From positions 1-29,920 of the forward strand of contig DAIOFH010000039.1 of NCBI GenBank assembly GCA_036745875.1: DNA of 29,920 nucleotides. The letters are read 5' to 3'. The notes under the pieces were generated by a model. The model was given only the letters and a program-made list of their open reading frames with translations. It was not told where the DNA came from and did no database searches. A program made the position numbers and the translations under genes. This stretch comes from DAIOFH01 sp036745875. GTDB lineage: Bacteria > Planctomycetota > SZUA-567. Positions 1 to 8,662 of the stretch are shown piece after piece (within the stretch, counting starts at the first letter, position 1; every line of letters begins with the position of its first letter).

Positions 1-44
1 CGGCCTCTTGCCGGAGCCGCCTTTACATGAGCAAATTAACATGG

Positions 45-791
45 TCAATGCGTAATGTAGAGTTCGTAATTGTCGCGCGCCTTGAAATTGCCGGCGGTCA
101 GATGAGTGACAAAGCCAACCGTGTCCAGCCTGGTGATATGCGGCACGGACAAACCCATTGACCCCACTTCCTTGTCGTTTTCATCGTAAAAAACCGCGGC
201 GAAGTATGTCCGTTCCGGCAGGTTGCCCTTGCTGTGGTTGGCGATTTTCCCGCGCACCGACGTGACTTCACCCGTCTCCTTGTCGTGCTCTATCGCCAGG
301 TCGCTGAGGACAAATTCATCCGTTGGATCGCCAAGGTCCGGCCTTGCCACCGGCACGCACGGGATGCAGACGCCGGTCGAGGCAGTTCCGGCATACCCAT
401 CCCAAATGGTATATGGTTGTTCGTAAAACTGGCCCCCGTTTGTCGACCGCGCGACGACGCCGTAGGAAGTGGCGCTGGTGATGTCGCCCCTGATGTGGAA
501 TTCAAAAAAAGCGTAGGACATGTCGAACATGTGGCCAAGGTCTTCGCCGACGGTGGCGACCGGGGAATTGTCCTGGAAAAAGGTGACTGCGATGGCGACG
601 TCCCGCTGTTCCAGGCCGCTGCGGTTGATTGCGCGGCCGCGCACCACGGTGACGCCCTGCTGCGGAACAAACTCCACCATGTGCACTTCCACGGGAAAAG
701 GCGAGTGCGCCAGCCGCGCATCCGGGACAAAACTCATGCTCCATGCCGTCGAACAAAACATCATCGTTACCGCAAACGCCAGCGTGCGCAT
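45..791 (-). CDS. Secreted protein with two similar Ig-like (FxLYD-like) halves
   Basis: A 248-residue protein of unknown function that is predicted to be exported. The chosen ATG at 791 has a GAGGGG ribosome site 8 nt upstream; an in-frame ATG further out at 824 has none. Residues 1-19 form a signal peptide (MRTLAFAVTMMFCSTAWS). The mature part contains two comparable halves, each with a stretch like VRGRAINRS or VRGKIANHS followed by a hydrophobic beta-strand run ending in FFQDN or FYDEN. This pattern resembles FxLYD-type beta-sandwich domains that occur on extracytoplasmic proteins. Between the halves lies a short Cys-containing linker (VCIPCVPV). It follows the coiled-coil gene on the same strand after 111 nt, so the two may be co-transcribed. 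The CDS is secure; the domain name is inference from the repeated pattern. Confidence 0.7.
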   Translation of the reverse strand: MRTLAFAVTMMFCSTAWSMSFVPDARLAHSPFPVEVHMVEFVPQQGVTVVRGRAINRSGLEQRDVAIAVTFFQDNSPVATVGEDLGHMFDMSYAFFEFHIRGDITSATSYGVVARSTNGGQFYEQPYTIWDGYAGTASTGVCIPCVPVARPDLGDPTDEFVLSDLAIEHDKETGEVTSVRGKIANHSKGNLPERTYFAAVFYDENDKEVGSMGLSVPHITRLDTVGFVTHLTAGNFKARDNYELYITH

Positions 792-902
792 AAGTATTCC
801 CCTCGGATGTGTATAGGCCATCAAAACCCTTTTTTACATATTCTATGCACAGAACCATGCCGGATCCCCACCCGCGAGTTGATCCAGAAAAACGCGACTG
901 AA

Positions 903-2666
903 TCAAGGGCAGATAACGCACGGCTGGGACACGGTCTCCACGACCAGCGGCTCGTAATAGCGTTTCACATAGTCCGCAGTGACGGCAATGGCGTTCCCCT
1001 TTAGGTCGCCGGTATCAGCCTTGTCGCCGGAGACGACGGCGAAGTCCACGGCGTCCTTCGACTGCCAGGCGCGGTAAATGCCGCCAAGGGTGTCGATCAT
1101 CAATTGCGCTTCGCCGTAGGGAAACGCGTCCGGGTCCTGGACGGCGAAGGAAAAGGCTTTTTCGGGGCTGTAGAAGGGGCTCGAGAGAATGTCTCCGATG
1201 CCGGGCGCTTCGACCGGAATTTCCAGGCTGTCCATCTCGACAAGCTCGATCGGCTTGCCGTCTTTCCCCTTGGCGTAGGGGCTGAAGCGCGCACCAGGTT
1301 CAAGGACGGCAAATCCCGTGACCGGGCAAACCATCACCCTTTCCGCCCGGAAGGACGAAATCGCCAGGGCGGTGTCGGCATTGACCTTTACGACGCGCAC
1401 CATGCCAAGATAACGGTTGCGGTCACCGGCGGGACGGTAGACGTCGAACTTCATGCCGGGCTTGACGCGCTGGTTGCCGCCGACGTTGATGACGACGGTC
1501 TTGTTGTTGTACATCGCGTCAACCACTTCCCCGACCTGGCGCACGGGCGGTTCGTTTCCGTACACCTGCTTGTATTCCTCGACCATGCTGGTCATTTCGC
1601 CCAGGCGGTCTTCCAGAATGCTGGCCTTGCCTTGGTAGGCGGTCAAACGTTCGGCAAAGGTGGCTGCTTTCGCTTTTTCTGCGGCAAGCTGCTTGTCGTA
1701 TTCTGTCTGCAGCTTCGACATCGCTTCGACCGACTGGTCGCGGTCGGAACGGATGACAGCCATTTCCTCGTTCAGCTTGGTAAGAGAATCTTCAAGATGC
1801 GTCGAATATTCCAGACGCCTTTCCATCTCCTCCAGGCGGCGGTCGGCGGCTTCGGCTGCGGCGGTGCGTTCCTGTAATTGACGGTTCACGGGTGCGAGGC
1901 GTTCGGCAGCACCGGAATCGACGGCGGCGGTCGCACCCTGGGAGGCAGTCAGCTCCGCGACCAGCTTGTCCTTTTCGGAACTGGTTGCTTCAACCTGATT
2001 ATTGACCGCGTCGAGGCGTTCGGTGAGAGAAGTGTTGTTGGCGGTCAATTCATCCAGCCGCGACCGCAATTGGGCGACCAGTCCCGTTTCGTCGCCGGTT
2101 GCGGCGGCGGCGCTGGCGGTCTTGAGCTGGTCTTCGAGCTGAGCGACTTGGCGGACGAGGTTTTCTATGGCGCCGCGCTTGATCTGGACGTCGGTGCGAA
2201 GGTCGGTGAGTTCGTCCTCAAGCCCCTTTCTCGCCGCGATCAACGCCGCTTCGGCGGTCGCCGCCCGGTTCTCCAGTTCGGCCTTCGCGGTCTGTTCCTT
2301 GGCGAGGCTGTCCTTGAGCGCGTTTATCTCGTTCTCGAGCTGCACCGCAGCGCCGGTCCGGCCGAATTGTTCGCGGGACAGGCGATCCGCTTCCTGCCTG
2401 GCCTGGTTGGCGCGGGTCCTTTCCGACTCGAGCTGGGACGTGGTTTCGTCAAGACGGCGTCTGGTGGAATCGAAATCGAACTGCACGCTCGACAGGTTGG
2501 ACTCGAGGCGCGAGACATCGTCGGCGCGGAAACGCTGCTCCTGGCTGAGAGTCTGCTTGAGCGTGTCTATTTCCCCGCCCCGCATAAACCACAGGACAAT
2601 GAATACGACGGCTACGATCAGTAAAAGGACTATCGTGGCCCAGAAACCTGTACGGCTTTCCCCCAT
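903..2666 (-). CDS. Membrane-anchored coiled-coil protein with C-terminal beta domain
   Basis: A 587-residue protein of unknown function. The ATG at 2666 has a strong AAGGGAGGCG ribosome site about 6 nt upstream, whereas the longer open frame up to 2753 has no such site. Residues 9-29 form one membrane segment (FWATIVLLLIVAVVFIVLW), which puts the rest most likely outside the inner membrane. Residues about 35-365 are a long heptad-rich, Glu/Arg/Ala-rich coiled coil. A globular domain follows, with VVINVGGNQRVKPGMKFDVY, a strand-turn-strand pattern I associate with small SH3-like domains of PVC hypothetical proteins. The C-terminus carries two cysteines (PCVICP). A structural or envelope-tethering role is plausible but not shown. 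An extended -10 promoter at 2887-2895 could drive it together with the downstream secreted-protein gene. Confidence 0.8.
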   Translation of the reverse strand: MGESRTGFWATIVLLLIVAVVFIVLWFMRGGEIDTLKQTLSQEQRFRADDVSRLESNLSSVQFDFDSTRRRLDETTSQLESERTRANQARQEADRLSREQFGRTGAAVQLENEINALKDSLAKEQTAKAELENRAATAEAALIAARKGLEDELTDLRTDVQIKRGAIENLVRQVAQLEDQLKTASAAAATGDETGLVAQLRSRLDELTANNTSLTERLDAVNNQVEATSSEKDKLVAELTASQGATAAVDSGAAERLAPVNRQLQERTAAAEAADRRLEEMERRLEYSTHLEDSLTKLNEEMAVIRSDRDQSVEAMSKLQTEYDKQLAAEKAKAATFAERLTAYQGKASILEDRLGEMTSMVEEYKQVYGNEPPVRQVGEVVDAMYNNKTVVINVGGNQRVKPGMKFDVYRPAGDRNRYLGMVRVVKVNADTALAISSFRAERVMVCPVTGFAVLEPGARFSPYAKGKDGKPIELVEMDSLEIPVEAPGIGDILSSPFYSPEKAFSFAVQDPDAFPYGEAQLMIDTLGGIYRAWQSKDAVDFAVVSGDKADTGDLKGNAIAVTADYVKRYYEPLVVETVSQPCVICP

Positions 2667-3021
2667 TGTACGCCTCCCTTGATAAAAACACTCCCCGGAT
2701 ACGACATTATCCAGCGAAAAAACCGTAATCCCGATTTTTCGCCAGTGCCGCATTATCCAATGGAATCATTCCCCATGTAAGCCTCGTCTCCGCGAAGCGA
2801 ATCGGTGCGTCCGCCCGGAAGAAAATCATTCATTATTGTTATCGGTCTTAAAAACCTCAACTTTAGTATACAACACACAAAAATACATTATATCAATAAC
2901 GCAAAAGGTTTTCCAGACAAACTACCGGGCCGGCAGCCAATTTTTACCGCTTGCTTAACAGCTTTGCATGCACTTCATTGCTCGTTTTTTCGCCGCCACC
3001 CGTTTCAATTTCAACCATAAA
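2667..3021. other. Intergenic stretch between rho terminator and coiled-coil gene
   Basis: About 355 nt without a convincing gene. It is AT-rich between 2820 and 2920 and holds the minus-strand extended -10 promoter described separately. The part from 2667 to 2753 is open in the frame of the coiled-coil gene but lacks a ribosome site and is read as untranslated leader. Confidence 0.5.
2887..2895 (-). promoter_or_regulatory. Extended -10 promoter candidate for the coiled-coil gene
   Basis: On the minus strand the sequence reads TGATATAAT, a perfect extended -10 (TGnTATAAT). No good -35 hexamer lies 16-18 nt upstream, which is acceptable for extended -10 promoters. It would give a leader of about 210 nt before the ATG at 2666. 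Confidence 0.4.
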
Positions 3022-3059
3022 TAAAAAAATGGGCAAAACTTTTCAGTTTTTCCCATTTT
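3022..3059 (-). terminator. Intrinsic terminator of the polA-coaE-rho operon
   Basis: An inverted repeat AAAATGGG/CCCATTTT closes over an inner stem AAAAC/GTTTT with loop TTTTCA and a single C/T mismatch. On the minus strand it follows the rho stop codon by 32 nt and continues into TTTTTTTAT, so it terminates the rho transcript. It is notable that the gene for the termination factor itself ends in a factor-independent terminator. Confidence 0.8.
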
Positions 3060-3091
3060 CAACAGCATTTTTTTTAAATTTATTTATTTAT

Positions 3092-4957
3092 TTATCGCGG
3101 AACATTGATGGTCATCAGGAACTCGGCATTCGTCTTGTGCGATTTCATTTTCGAATGCAGGAATTCCATCGCATCAACCACGTTCATGTCGTTGAGGTAC
3201 TTGCGGACCATCCAGATGCGGTTCAGTTCGTCCGGGTGGACGATGCGCTCTTCCTTACGGGTGCCGGACTGGTTGACGTCGATGGCCGGGTAGAGGCGGC
3301 GGTTGACCAGGCGGCGGTCAAGGTGCAGTTCGGCGTTGCCGGTGCCCTTGAACTCTTCGAAAATGACTTCATCCATGCGGCTGCCGGTATCGATGAGGGC
3401 GGTTCCGATAATAGTCAGACTGCCGCCGTCTTCGATGTTTCTCGCCGCGCCGAAGAAGCGTTTCGGCTTCTGCATGGCGTTGGCGTCGACACCGCCGGAG
3501 AGAATGCGTCCGGAATGCGGCGCTTCGGCGTTGTGCGCCCTGCCGAGACGGGTAATCGAGTCCAGGAGGATCACCACGTCCTTGCCGTATTCGACGAGGC
3601 GTTTCGCCTTTTCGATAACCATGTTGGCGACGGCGATATGCCTGGAGGTCGGTTCGTCAAAGGTCGAACTCACCACCTCGCCCTTGACGGAACGTTCCAT
3701 TTCAGTCACTTCTTCCGGGCGTTCGTCGATGAGAAGAACCATCAACTCGACTTCCGGGTTGTTCTGCGCCAGGGCGTTGGCGACGTCCTGCAGGAGGACG
3801 GTCTTGCCGGTGCGCGGCGGCGCGACAAAAAGGGCGCGCTGCCCCTTGCCTATCGGCATGACCAGGTCGACGATGCGCGTGGACCATTCCTTCGGGTCAT
3901 GCTCCAGGACAAGGCGCTGGTTCGGGAAGAGCGGCGTCAGGTCTTCAAAGAGGACCTTGTCCTTCAGCGCTTCCGGTTCCTCGTGGTTGATCGCTTCAAC
4001 CCTGAGGAGTGCGAAGTAGTTTTCGTTGTCCTTGGGGGGGCGGATCTGGCCGGAGATGGTGAGACCCGTGCGCATGCCGAAGCGGCGGATCTGGCTCGGG
4101 GAGATGTAAATGTCGTCCGGGCACGGCAGGTAGTTGAATTTCGGGCTGCGCAGGAATCCGTAGCCGTCAGGCAGCACTTCGATGCAGCCTTCGCCGTAAA
4201 GGAGGCCGTTCTGGTTGACGCGGTTCTTGATGATGGAGAAAACCAATTCCTGCTTGACCATGCCGGCGATGCCCTCGATCTTTTCGCTGCGGGCGAGTTT
4301 TCTCAGCTCGGTGACGGTCATGTCCTTGAGGGCGGTGATGTGCAGTTCGCCGCGCTTGATCTGTTCGTAGATTTGTTCGCGTTTGACGCCGCGCACTTCC
4401 TTCTGTTCATGCGACAGCTTGGACACGAATTCCTCATGCGCCCTTTCGGCTTCGGATTCGGTCATCGGACCCGAGTCGTCGCGGGGCGCGGGGACGTACG
4501 CCTCCGGCTGGGGCTGGAAGGAGGTATCGTCCGGTTCGGCGGGGATAAGCGGCGCGGGTGCGGATTCCATCGCCTCCACAGGTGCCGGAACCGGAGCGGG
4601 TACAGGTTCAGGTGCAAACTCCGGCACGGGTGCGGCATAGTCCTCCTTCGGCGGGGGGGGCGGGAACGGCGCGGGCTGTGCGGGTTCTTCCGGTTCCGCT
4701 TCCATGGCGGGAAGGACCGGATCCGGGACCTTGGGCGCAGCCTTCAAAACGACTTTTTTTCTCCCCTTGGCCGGTGTCGACGGTGCCGGAGCGGGAGCGG
4801 GCGGCGCTTCGGGTTCGGCAAACAGCGCTCCGGTGGCGCTCTCCGGAGCCGGGGCCGGCGCTTCCTGAACTTCCGGGGCTTCCTTCACTTCGGCGACCGG
4901 TTCCTTCTCTTTTTTCGGCCTGCCGCGTCGTACCGATTTCTTGGGGGTGTCTGTCAT
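3092..4957 (-). CDS. rho: Transcription termination factor Rho
   Basis: Hexameric RNA-dependent ATPase that terminates transcripts. The protein has 621 residues against about 420 in E. coli; the excess is an N-terminal region (residues 1-200) rich in Pro, Ala and Glu with a basic start (RRGRPKKEK), predicted to be disordered. Then come the Rho N-terminal helix bundle (about 205-250), the RNA-binding cold-shock-like domain (about 252-325), Walker A APPRTGKT (379-386), Walker B MVLLIDERPEE (about 406-416), and the Q/R-loop and catalytic segments KRFFGAARN and ALIDTGSRMDEV. All catalytic motifs look intact. Its ATG overlaps the coaE stop codon as ATGA, which implies translational coupling in the polA-coaE-rho operon. 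Identity is certain from these motifs. Confidence 0.98.
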   Translation of the reverse strand: MTDTPKKSVRRGRPKKEKEPVAEVKEAPEVQEAPAPAPESATGALFAEPEAPPAPAPAPSTPAKGRKKVVLKAAPKVPDPVLPAMEAEPEEPAQPAPFPPPPPKEDYAAPVPEFAPEPVPAPVPAPVEAMESAPAPLIPAEPDDTSFQPQPEAYVPAPRDDSGPMTESEAERAHEEFVSKLSHEQKEVRGVKREQIYEQIKRGELHITALKDMTVTELRKLARSEKIEGIAGMVKQELVFSIIKNRVNQNGLLYGEGCIEVLPDGYGFLRSPKFNYLPCPDDIYISPSQIRRFGMRTGLTISGQIRPPKDNENYFALLRVEAINHEEPEALKDKVLFEDLTPLFPNQRLVLEHDPKEWSTRIVDLVMPIGKGQRALFVAPPRTGKTVLLQDVANALAQNNPEVELMVLLIDERPEEVTEMERSVKGEVVSSTFDEPTSRHIAVANMVIEKAKRLVEYGKDVVILLDSITRLGRAHNAEAPHSGRILSGGVDANAMQKPKRFFGAARNIEDGGSLTIIGTALIDTGSRMDEVIFEEFKGTGNAELHLDRRLVNRRLYPAIDVNQSGTRKEERIVHPDELNRIWMVRKYLNDMNVVDAMEFLHSKMKSHKTNAEFLMTINVPR

Positions 4958-5607
4958 TGGGTATCCCTTTCCTTTTCGGCTTCGGCGAGTGCATTCCTTA
5001 GCTGCGTAACCAAGTCGCCGTCCGAGTCATTGGTATTGTTTTGTATGGTAATAATGCGGGCATCGTACCGAGCCAGCTTGTCTTTCGTGAACAATTCTAG
5101 TTGCCGCGCTTCTCGCCGGGAAAGTTCGTTCTCGTCCCAGCCGCGTTTTTTCGCCCTGCCGAGCCGCACGGCGCGGTCAGCCTCGACCAACAGGACCACA
5201 TCGCAATGCTTTTCCATGTGGCCGGCGAACAGCAATGCCGCCTCGAGGGCGATCAGGGTTTTCCCTTCCGCTTCCGCAACGAGCCGCATCGCTTCCCGGT
5301 CGATCAACGGGTGCAGGTATTGCTCGAGCCAGAGAAGGCTTTCGTGGTCGGTGAAAACCACCGCTGCCACCTTCGCCCTGTCGAGGGAACCGTCCCCGGC
5401 AAGGACTTTCTCCCCGAACCGCGCGGTGATTTCCCTGACCACCTCGGCGCGGCGGAGAACCACATGCCCGAGGTCGTCGGCGCGGATGACAATGCCCGGC
5501 CCCCCCGTCACCTTCGCGGAAGTCAGAAGCTCGCTGATATAGCTTTTTCCGCAACACGGCAAACCGGTGACGCCAATTACAGGGGCGCGCTTTCCCATGG
5601 CCGTCAC
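4954..5607 (-). CDS. coaE: Dephospho-CoA kinase
   Basis: Catalyses the last step of coenzyme A synthesis, ATP-dependent phosphorylation of the 3'-OH of dephospho-CoA. The protein is about 217 residues, the normal size. The P-loop reads GLPCCGKS (residues 15-22) where most relatives have GGIGSGKS, so the loop carries an unusual Cys pair. Other family signs are IRADDLGH, GDGSLDRAKVAAVVF, a HPLI segment and ALEAALLFAGHMEK, which match the substrate and lid regions. The start is either GTG at 5607, overlapping the polA stop as GTGA, or ATG at 5598; the overlap favours GTG. The stop overlaps the rho start by 4 nt. The same neighbours occur in Chlamydia, which supports the assignment. Confidence 0.93.
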   Translation of the reverse strand: MTAMGKRAPVIGVTGLPCCGKSYISELLTSAKVTGGPGIVIRADDLGHVVLRRAEVVREITARFGEKVLAGDGSLDRAKVAAVVFTDHESLLWLEQYLHPLIDREAMRLVAEAEGKTLIALEAALLFAGHMEKHCDVVLLVEADRAVRLGRAKKRGWDENELSRREARQLELFTKDKLARYDARIITIQNNTNDSDGDLVTQLRNALAEAEKERDTQ

Positions 5608-8267
5608 TTCGCCTCCAGCCAGTTGTCGCCCATGCCGATATCGACCTTGAGGGGGATGCTCAGGTCAAGGGCGTTTTCCATGGCGTCCCGGACCAGATCC
5701 TTGAGCTGGTCGATCTCTGCCGGGGGGGATTCCAGAAGCAGTTCGTCATGGATCTGCAACAGGAGGTTCGAGCGCAAACCCGCGTTCTTCATGGCGGCGG
5801 CGAGGCGCACCATGGCGGTTTTGATCAGGTCGGCGGCGCTGCCTTGGATGATGGTGTTGACTGCTTCGCGTTCGCCGCGGGCGACCTTGGTCTTATTGGA
5901 TGAAGCGAGCTCCGGGATTTCGCGGCGGAACCCGTGGATGGTCTCGACATAGCCGTTTTGGCATGCTTCGCGGATCGACTTGTCCATCCATTCGCGAATG
6001 GCGGGAAAACGCGCGTAATAATTATCGATAAAGCTCTGCGCCTGGGCGCGGCTCATGCCGGTCGTTTCTGAGAGGCCGTGCGCGCTTTGCCCGTAGATTA
6101 TGCCGAAATTGACCGCCTTGGCGCTGGAACGCTGCTCTTTCGTGACCTCCTCCGGGCTGATGCCGTTGACTTCGGCCGCCACGACGCGGTGGATGTCCAG
6201 GTCGTCGGCAAACGCCTTTTTCAGTACCGGGTCGCCGCTGAAGTGCGCCAGTATCCGCAGTTCGACCTGGGAATAGTCGGCGGCAAGCATTTTCCAGCCG
6301 CTTTCCGGGATAAAGGCGGCGCGAACGGCGCGTCCGCGTTCGGTGCGGACGGGGATATTCTGGAGGTTGGGGTTTGACGAAGCGAGGCGTCCGGTGGCGG
6401 TGCGCGTCTGGGAAAAGCTGGTGTGCAGGCGGCCCGTTTCCGGATTGACCATCTTCGGCAGGGCGTCGAGGTAAGTGTTTTTGAGCTTCGCATACATGCG
6501 ATACTCGAGTATGCGCTCGGCAATTTCGCAGTCGTGCAAGCGTGACAGCTCGAGAAGCACCGACTCATCGGTCGAAGAGCCGGTCTGGGTGCGGCGAATC
6601 ACCGGCAGGCCCATTTCCTCGAAGAGAATGACCGCCAACTGTTTCGGGCTGCCGATGTTGAACTCGCGTCCGGCAAGGCCGCAGATTTCCTCTGTAAGCG
6701 TTTTCAGAAGTTCGCCAGTTTCATAACTCTCCTCGGCAAGGAGGTCCGAGTCGAGGCGTATCCCCGTCGCCTGCATGTCGGTAAGGACATCGGACAGAGG
6801 CAGTTCGACATCGCCAAAGAGTTTTTCCATTCCCCTTTCCGAGAGGCGCTTCGACAGCGTGCCGTAGAGGCGGAAAGTAATGTCCGCGTCGGCGCAGGCA
6901 TAGTCCGTGACCTGGGCGCAGGAAACGAGATCCATTGTCGTCTGGTTCCGGCCCGACCCGATGAGGGTGTCGATCGGGGTCATTTCGATGTTGTAATAGC
7001 GGCGGGACAACACCTTGAGCCCGTGCTCGGCAAGGTGGCCGTCGCAAAGGGAAGAAGCGATAAGGCTGTCGAAGACAATGCCTGCGAGATGTATCCCGGC
7101 GTGCCGCAAAACAAGGGCGTCGTAACGGACATTATGGCCGGTTTTGCCGATATCCGGGTTCTCCAGGATCGGCTTCAGGTCGGCCAGATGTTTGACGTTC
7201 AGGCCTTTTTCGTCGCAGGGATAGGCGAAAGGCAGGTAGTAGCCTGTTTTTTCCCGCCAGGAAAAACTGATCCCGGCAAGTTTGTCCTGCAGCGGATCAA
7301 GTCCGGTCGTTTCGGTGTCGAAGGCGAAGAACTTCTGCTCCGACAGTTCCTTCATGAAATCGGCGAACTTCTGGTCGTCGTCTATCAGCCGGTAATCACA
7401 GACTTCCTTCTCCACCGGCACGGAATCAAGGCGTTTCAAAAGCGAGTTGAAGCCGAACTCCGTGAACATTTCGGTAAGCTTCGCCACATCGGGTTCGCAC
7501 ACCTTGGCCGCTTCGATGTCGAGGGTGATCGGGGCGTCCGTGTGGATGGTGGCGAGGTCTTTGGACAGGCGCGCCTGTTCGATGTTGGCGCGGAGCGTTT
7601 CACCCCGTTTTCCCTTTATTTCATCCGCATGGTCCAGAAGGTTTTCCAGGCTGCCGTATTCCTGGATCAGCTGGACGCCTATCTTCTCGCCAATGCCGGG
7701 AACGCCGGGGATATTGTCGGAAGAATCGCCCCATAGTCCCATCAGGTCGACGAGTTTTTCCGGTACGATTCCCTTTTTGTCGATAAAAGCCTGGCGGTCG
7801 ATAAAAACATTTTTGGCCGAATCGAAGATGCGCACGCCTTCCGTGAGCAACTGTCCGCAGTCCTTGTCGCCGGTGACTATGGTCACGTCCCAGCCCGCCT
7901 CCCTCCCCTGGCGTGTTAATGTGCCAAGAAGGTCATCCGCCTCGTACCCCTCAATCGCATAAACGGGGATGTTGTATGCCCTGACGACGTCCATGATGAG
8001 CGGCACCTGGGCAATCAACTCGGGCGGGGTTGGTTTACGGGTTGCTTTGTATGCGGCAAAGGTATCGTGACGGAAGGTTTTGCCGGGCGAATCGAATGCT
8101 GCGACAATGGCGTCGGGCTTTTGATCCCTGATAAGGTCGAGAAGCATGCGGGTAAAGCCGAATGTGGCTCCGATCGACTTACCGTCCGGGGTGGTAAGCC
8201 CTTCAACCGCATAAAAAGCGCGGAATATTTGTGCGTGGCCGTCAATAAGGTACAGTACAGGATTCAT
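5604..8267 (-). CDS. polA: DNA polymerase I
   Basis: Family A DNA polymerase for Okazaki fragment processing and repair, 887 residues from the ATG at 8267. All three domains are present. The 5'-nuclease domain starts at residue 1 with YLIDGHAQIFRAFYAV. The 3'-5' proofreading domain keeps its acidic residues (FAFDTETTGL near 315-324, TGHNVRYDALVL, YACADADITFRL), so it should be active. The polymerase domain contains TRTATGRLASSNPNLQNIP, motif A AADYSQVELRIL, the O-helix KAVNFGIIYG with Phe in place of the Tyr found in T7-like enzymes, and motif C QIHDELLLE. The chosen ATG has no clear Shine-Dalgarno sequence; an open extension upstream shows no family similarity. It is the first gene of polA-coaE-rho. 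Confidence 0.97.
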   Translation of the reverse strand: MNPVLYLIDGHAQIFRAFYAVEGLTTPDGKSIGATFGFTRMLLDLIRDQKPDAIVAAFDSPGKTFRHDTFAAYKATRKPTPPELIAQVPLIMDVVRAYNIPVYAIEGYEADDLLGTLTRQGREAGWDVTIVTGDKDCGQLLTEGVRIFDSAKNVFIDRQAFIDKKGIVPEKLVDLMGLWGDSSDNIPGVPGIGEKIGVQLIQEYGSLENLLDHADEIKGKRGETLRANIEQARLSKDLATIHTDAPITLDIEAAKVCEPDVAKLTEMFTEFGFNSLLKRLDSVPVEKEVCDYRLIDDDQKFADFMKELSEQKFFAFDTETTGLDPLQDKLAGISFSWREKTGYYLPFAYPCDEKGLNVKHLADLKPILENPDIGKTGHNVRYDALVLRHAGIHLAGIVFDSLIASSLCDGHLAEHGLKVLSRRYYNIEMTPIDTLIGSGRNQTTMDLVSCAQVTDYACADADITFRLYGTLSKRLSERGMEKLFGDVELPLSDVLTDMQATGIRLDSDLLAEESYETGELLKTLTEEICGLAGREFNIGSPKQLAVILFEEMGLPVIRRTQTGSSTDESVLLELSRLHDCEIAERILEYRMYAKLKNTYLDALPKMVNPETGRLHTSFSQTRTATGRLASSNPNLQNIPVRTERGRAVRAAFIPESGWKMLAADYSQVELRILAHFSGDPVLKKAFADDLDIHRVVAAEVNGISPEEVTKEQRSSAKAVNFGIIYGQSAHGLSETTGMSRAQAQSFIDNYYARFPAIREWMDKSIREACQNGYVETIHGFRREIPELASSNKTKVARGEREAVNTIIQGSAADLIKTAMVRLAAAMKNAGLRSNLLLQIHDELLLESPPAEIDQLKDLVRDAMENALDLSIPLKVDIGMGDNWLEAK

Positions 8268-8605
8268 ATTCGATAGGGGGGCATTTCCAGAAGTTGTCAA
8301 TGTTGTGATTAACGTAAATAAGATGATTTTTTCTGAGTACAGATTACAAATATTGTAGACATACCGATGGGTGTCGGAAACGACTCCGGGTTCATACAAA
8401 CCATACAAGCCACGCGCCAAACGGCTTATCAGTTGTCAAGGGAATTCATTACTATATGGATTAGTTATGGTTATAGTCTACATTCTTTTAACGGCGGCGT
8501 CAATTTCATTTTTAAATAAATTTTTGCGCAGGCAAAAGTTTCACAAGTGCCGAAGCGGGCGATAAACACCGCCAATGTTCGTATTAATGGTGAATATTGA
8601 ACAAT
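8268..8605. other. Intergenic stretch upstream of polA
   Basis: About 340 nt, AT-rich, with no supported gene. On the minus strand, TTTCCG, a 17-nt spacer and TACAAT near 8358-8386 are a possible polA promoter, and a perfect TTGACA lies at 8295-8300 with only a poor -10 next to the ATG. A 32-codon open frame at 8467-8565 on the plus strand encodes one hydrophobic segment but has no ribosome site. Confidence 0.4.
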
Positions 8606-8636
8606 GGATAATGACGGGAATCTCCCGCCATTATCC
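8606..8636. repeat. Strong hairpin / inverted repeat downstream of gnd
   Basis: GGATAATG pairs with CATTATCC, and after one A/C mismatch CGGGA pairs with TCCCG around a 3-nt loop. It lies 27 nt after the gnd stop on the minus strand. No T-run follows on either strand, so it is not a typical intrinsic terminator. The flanking words (ACAATGGATAATG, ATCAACTATTGATTATCA) resemble the short-word repeats seen at 12810-12937, which suggests a dispersed repeat that may also block transcription or exonucleases. Confidence 0.6.
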
Positions 8637-8662
8637 ACCATCAACTATTGATTATCAGTTTT

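Noticed and set aside
3020..3100. AT-rich TTTATTTATTTATTTAT run as a possible origin element
   Set aside because: No DnaA boxes or dnaA/dnaN neighbours; the run is simply the rho 3' end next to its terminator.
2951..5542. An 863-codon open frame on the plus strand across rho and coaE
   Set aside because: It is antisense to two certain genes, its translation is Arg/Gly/Phe-biased with no known motif, and it arises from the high-GC codon pattern of the real genes.
8272..8300. A TTGACA on the minus strand that could make polA a leaderless mRNA
   Set aside because: The matching -10 would be CCTATC or TATCGA, both poor, so a promoter further upstream is more likely.
8467..8565. A 32-codon plus-strand ORF with one hydrophobic segment and a basic tail
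   Set aside because: There is no ribosome site and no promoter, and the sequence is AT-rich intergenic DNA where such ORFs arise by chance.
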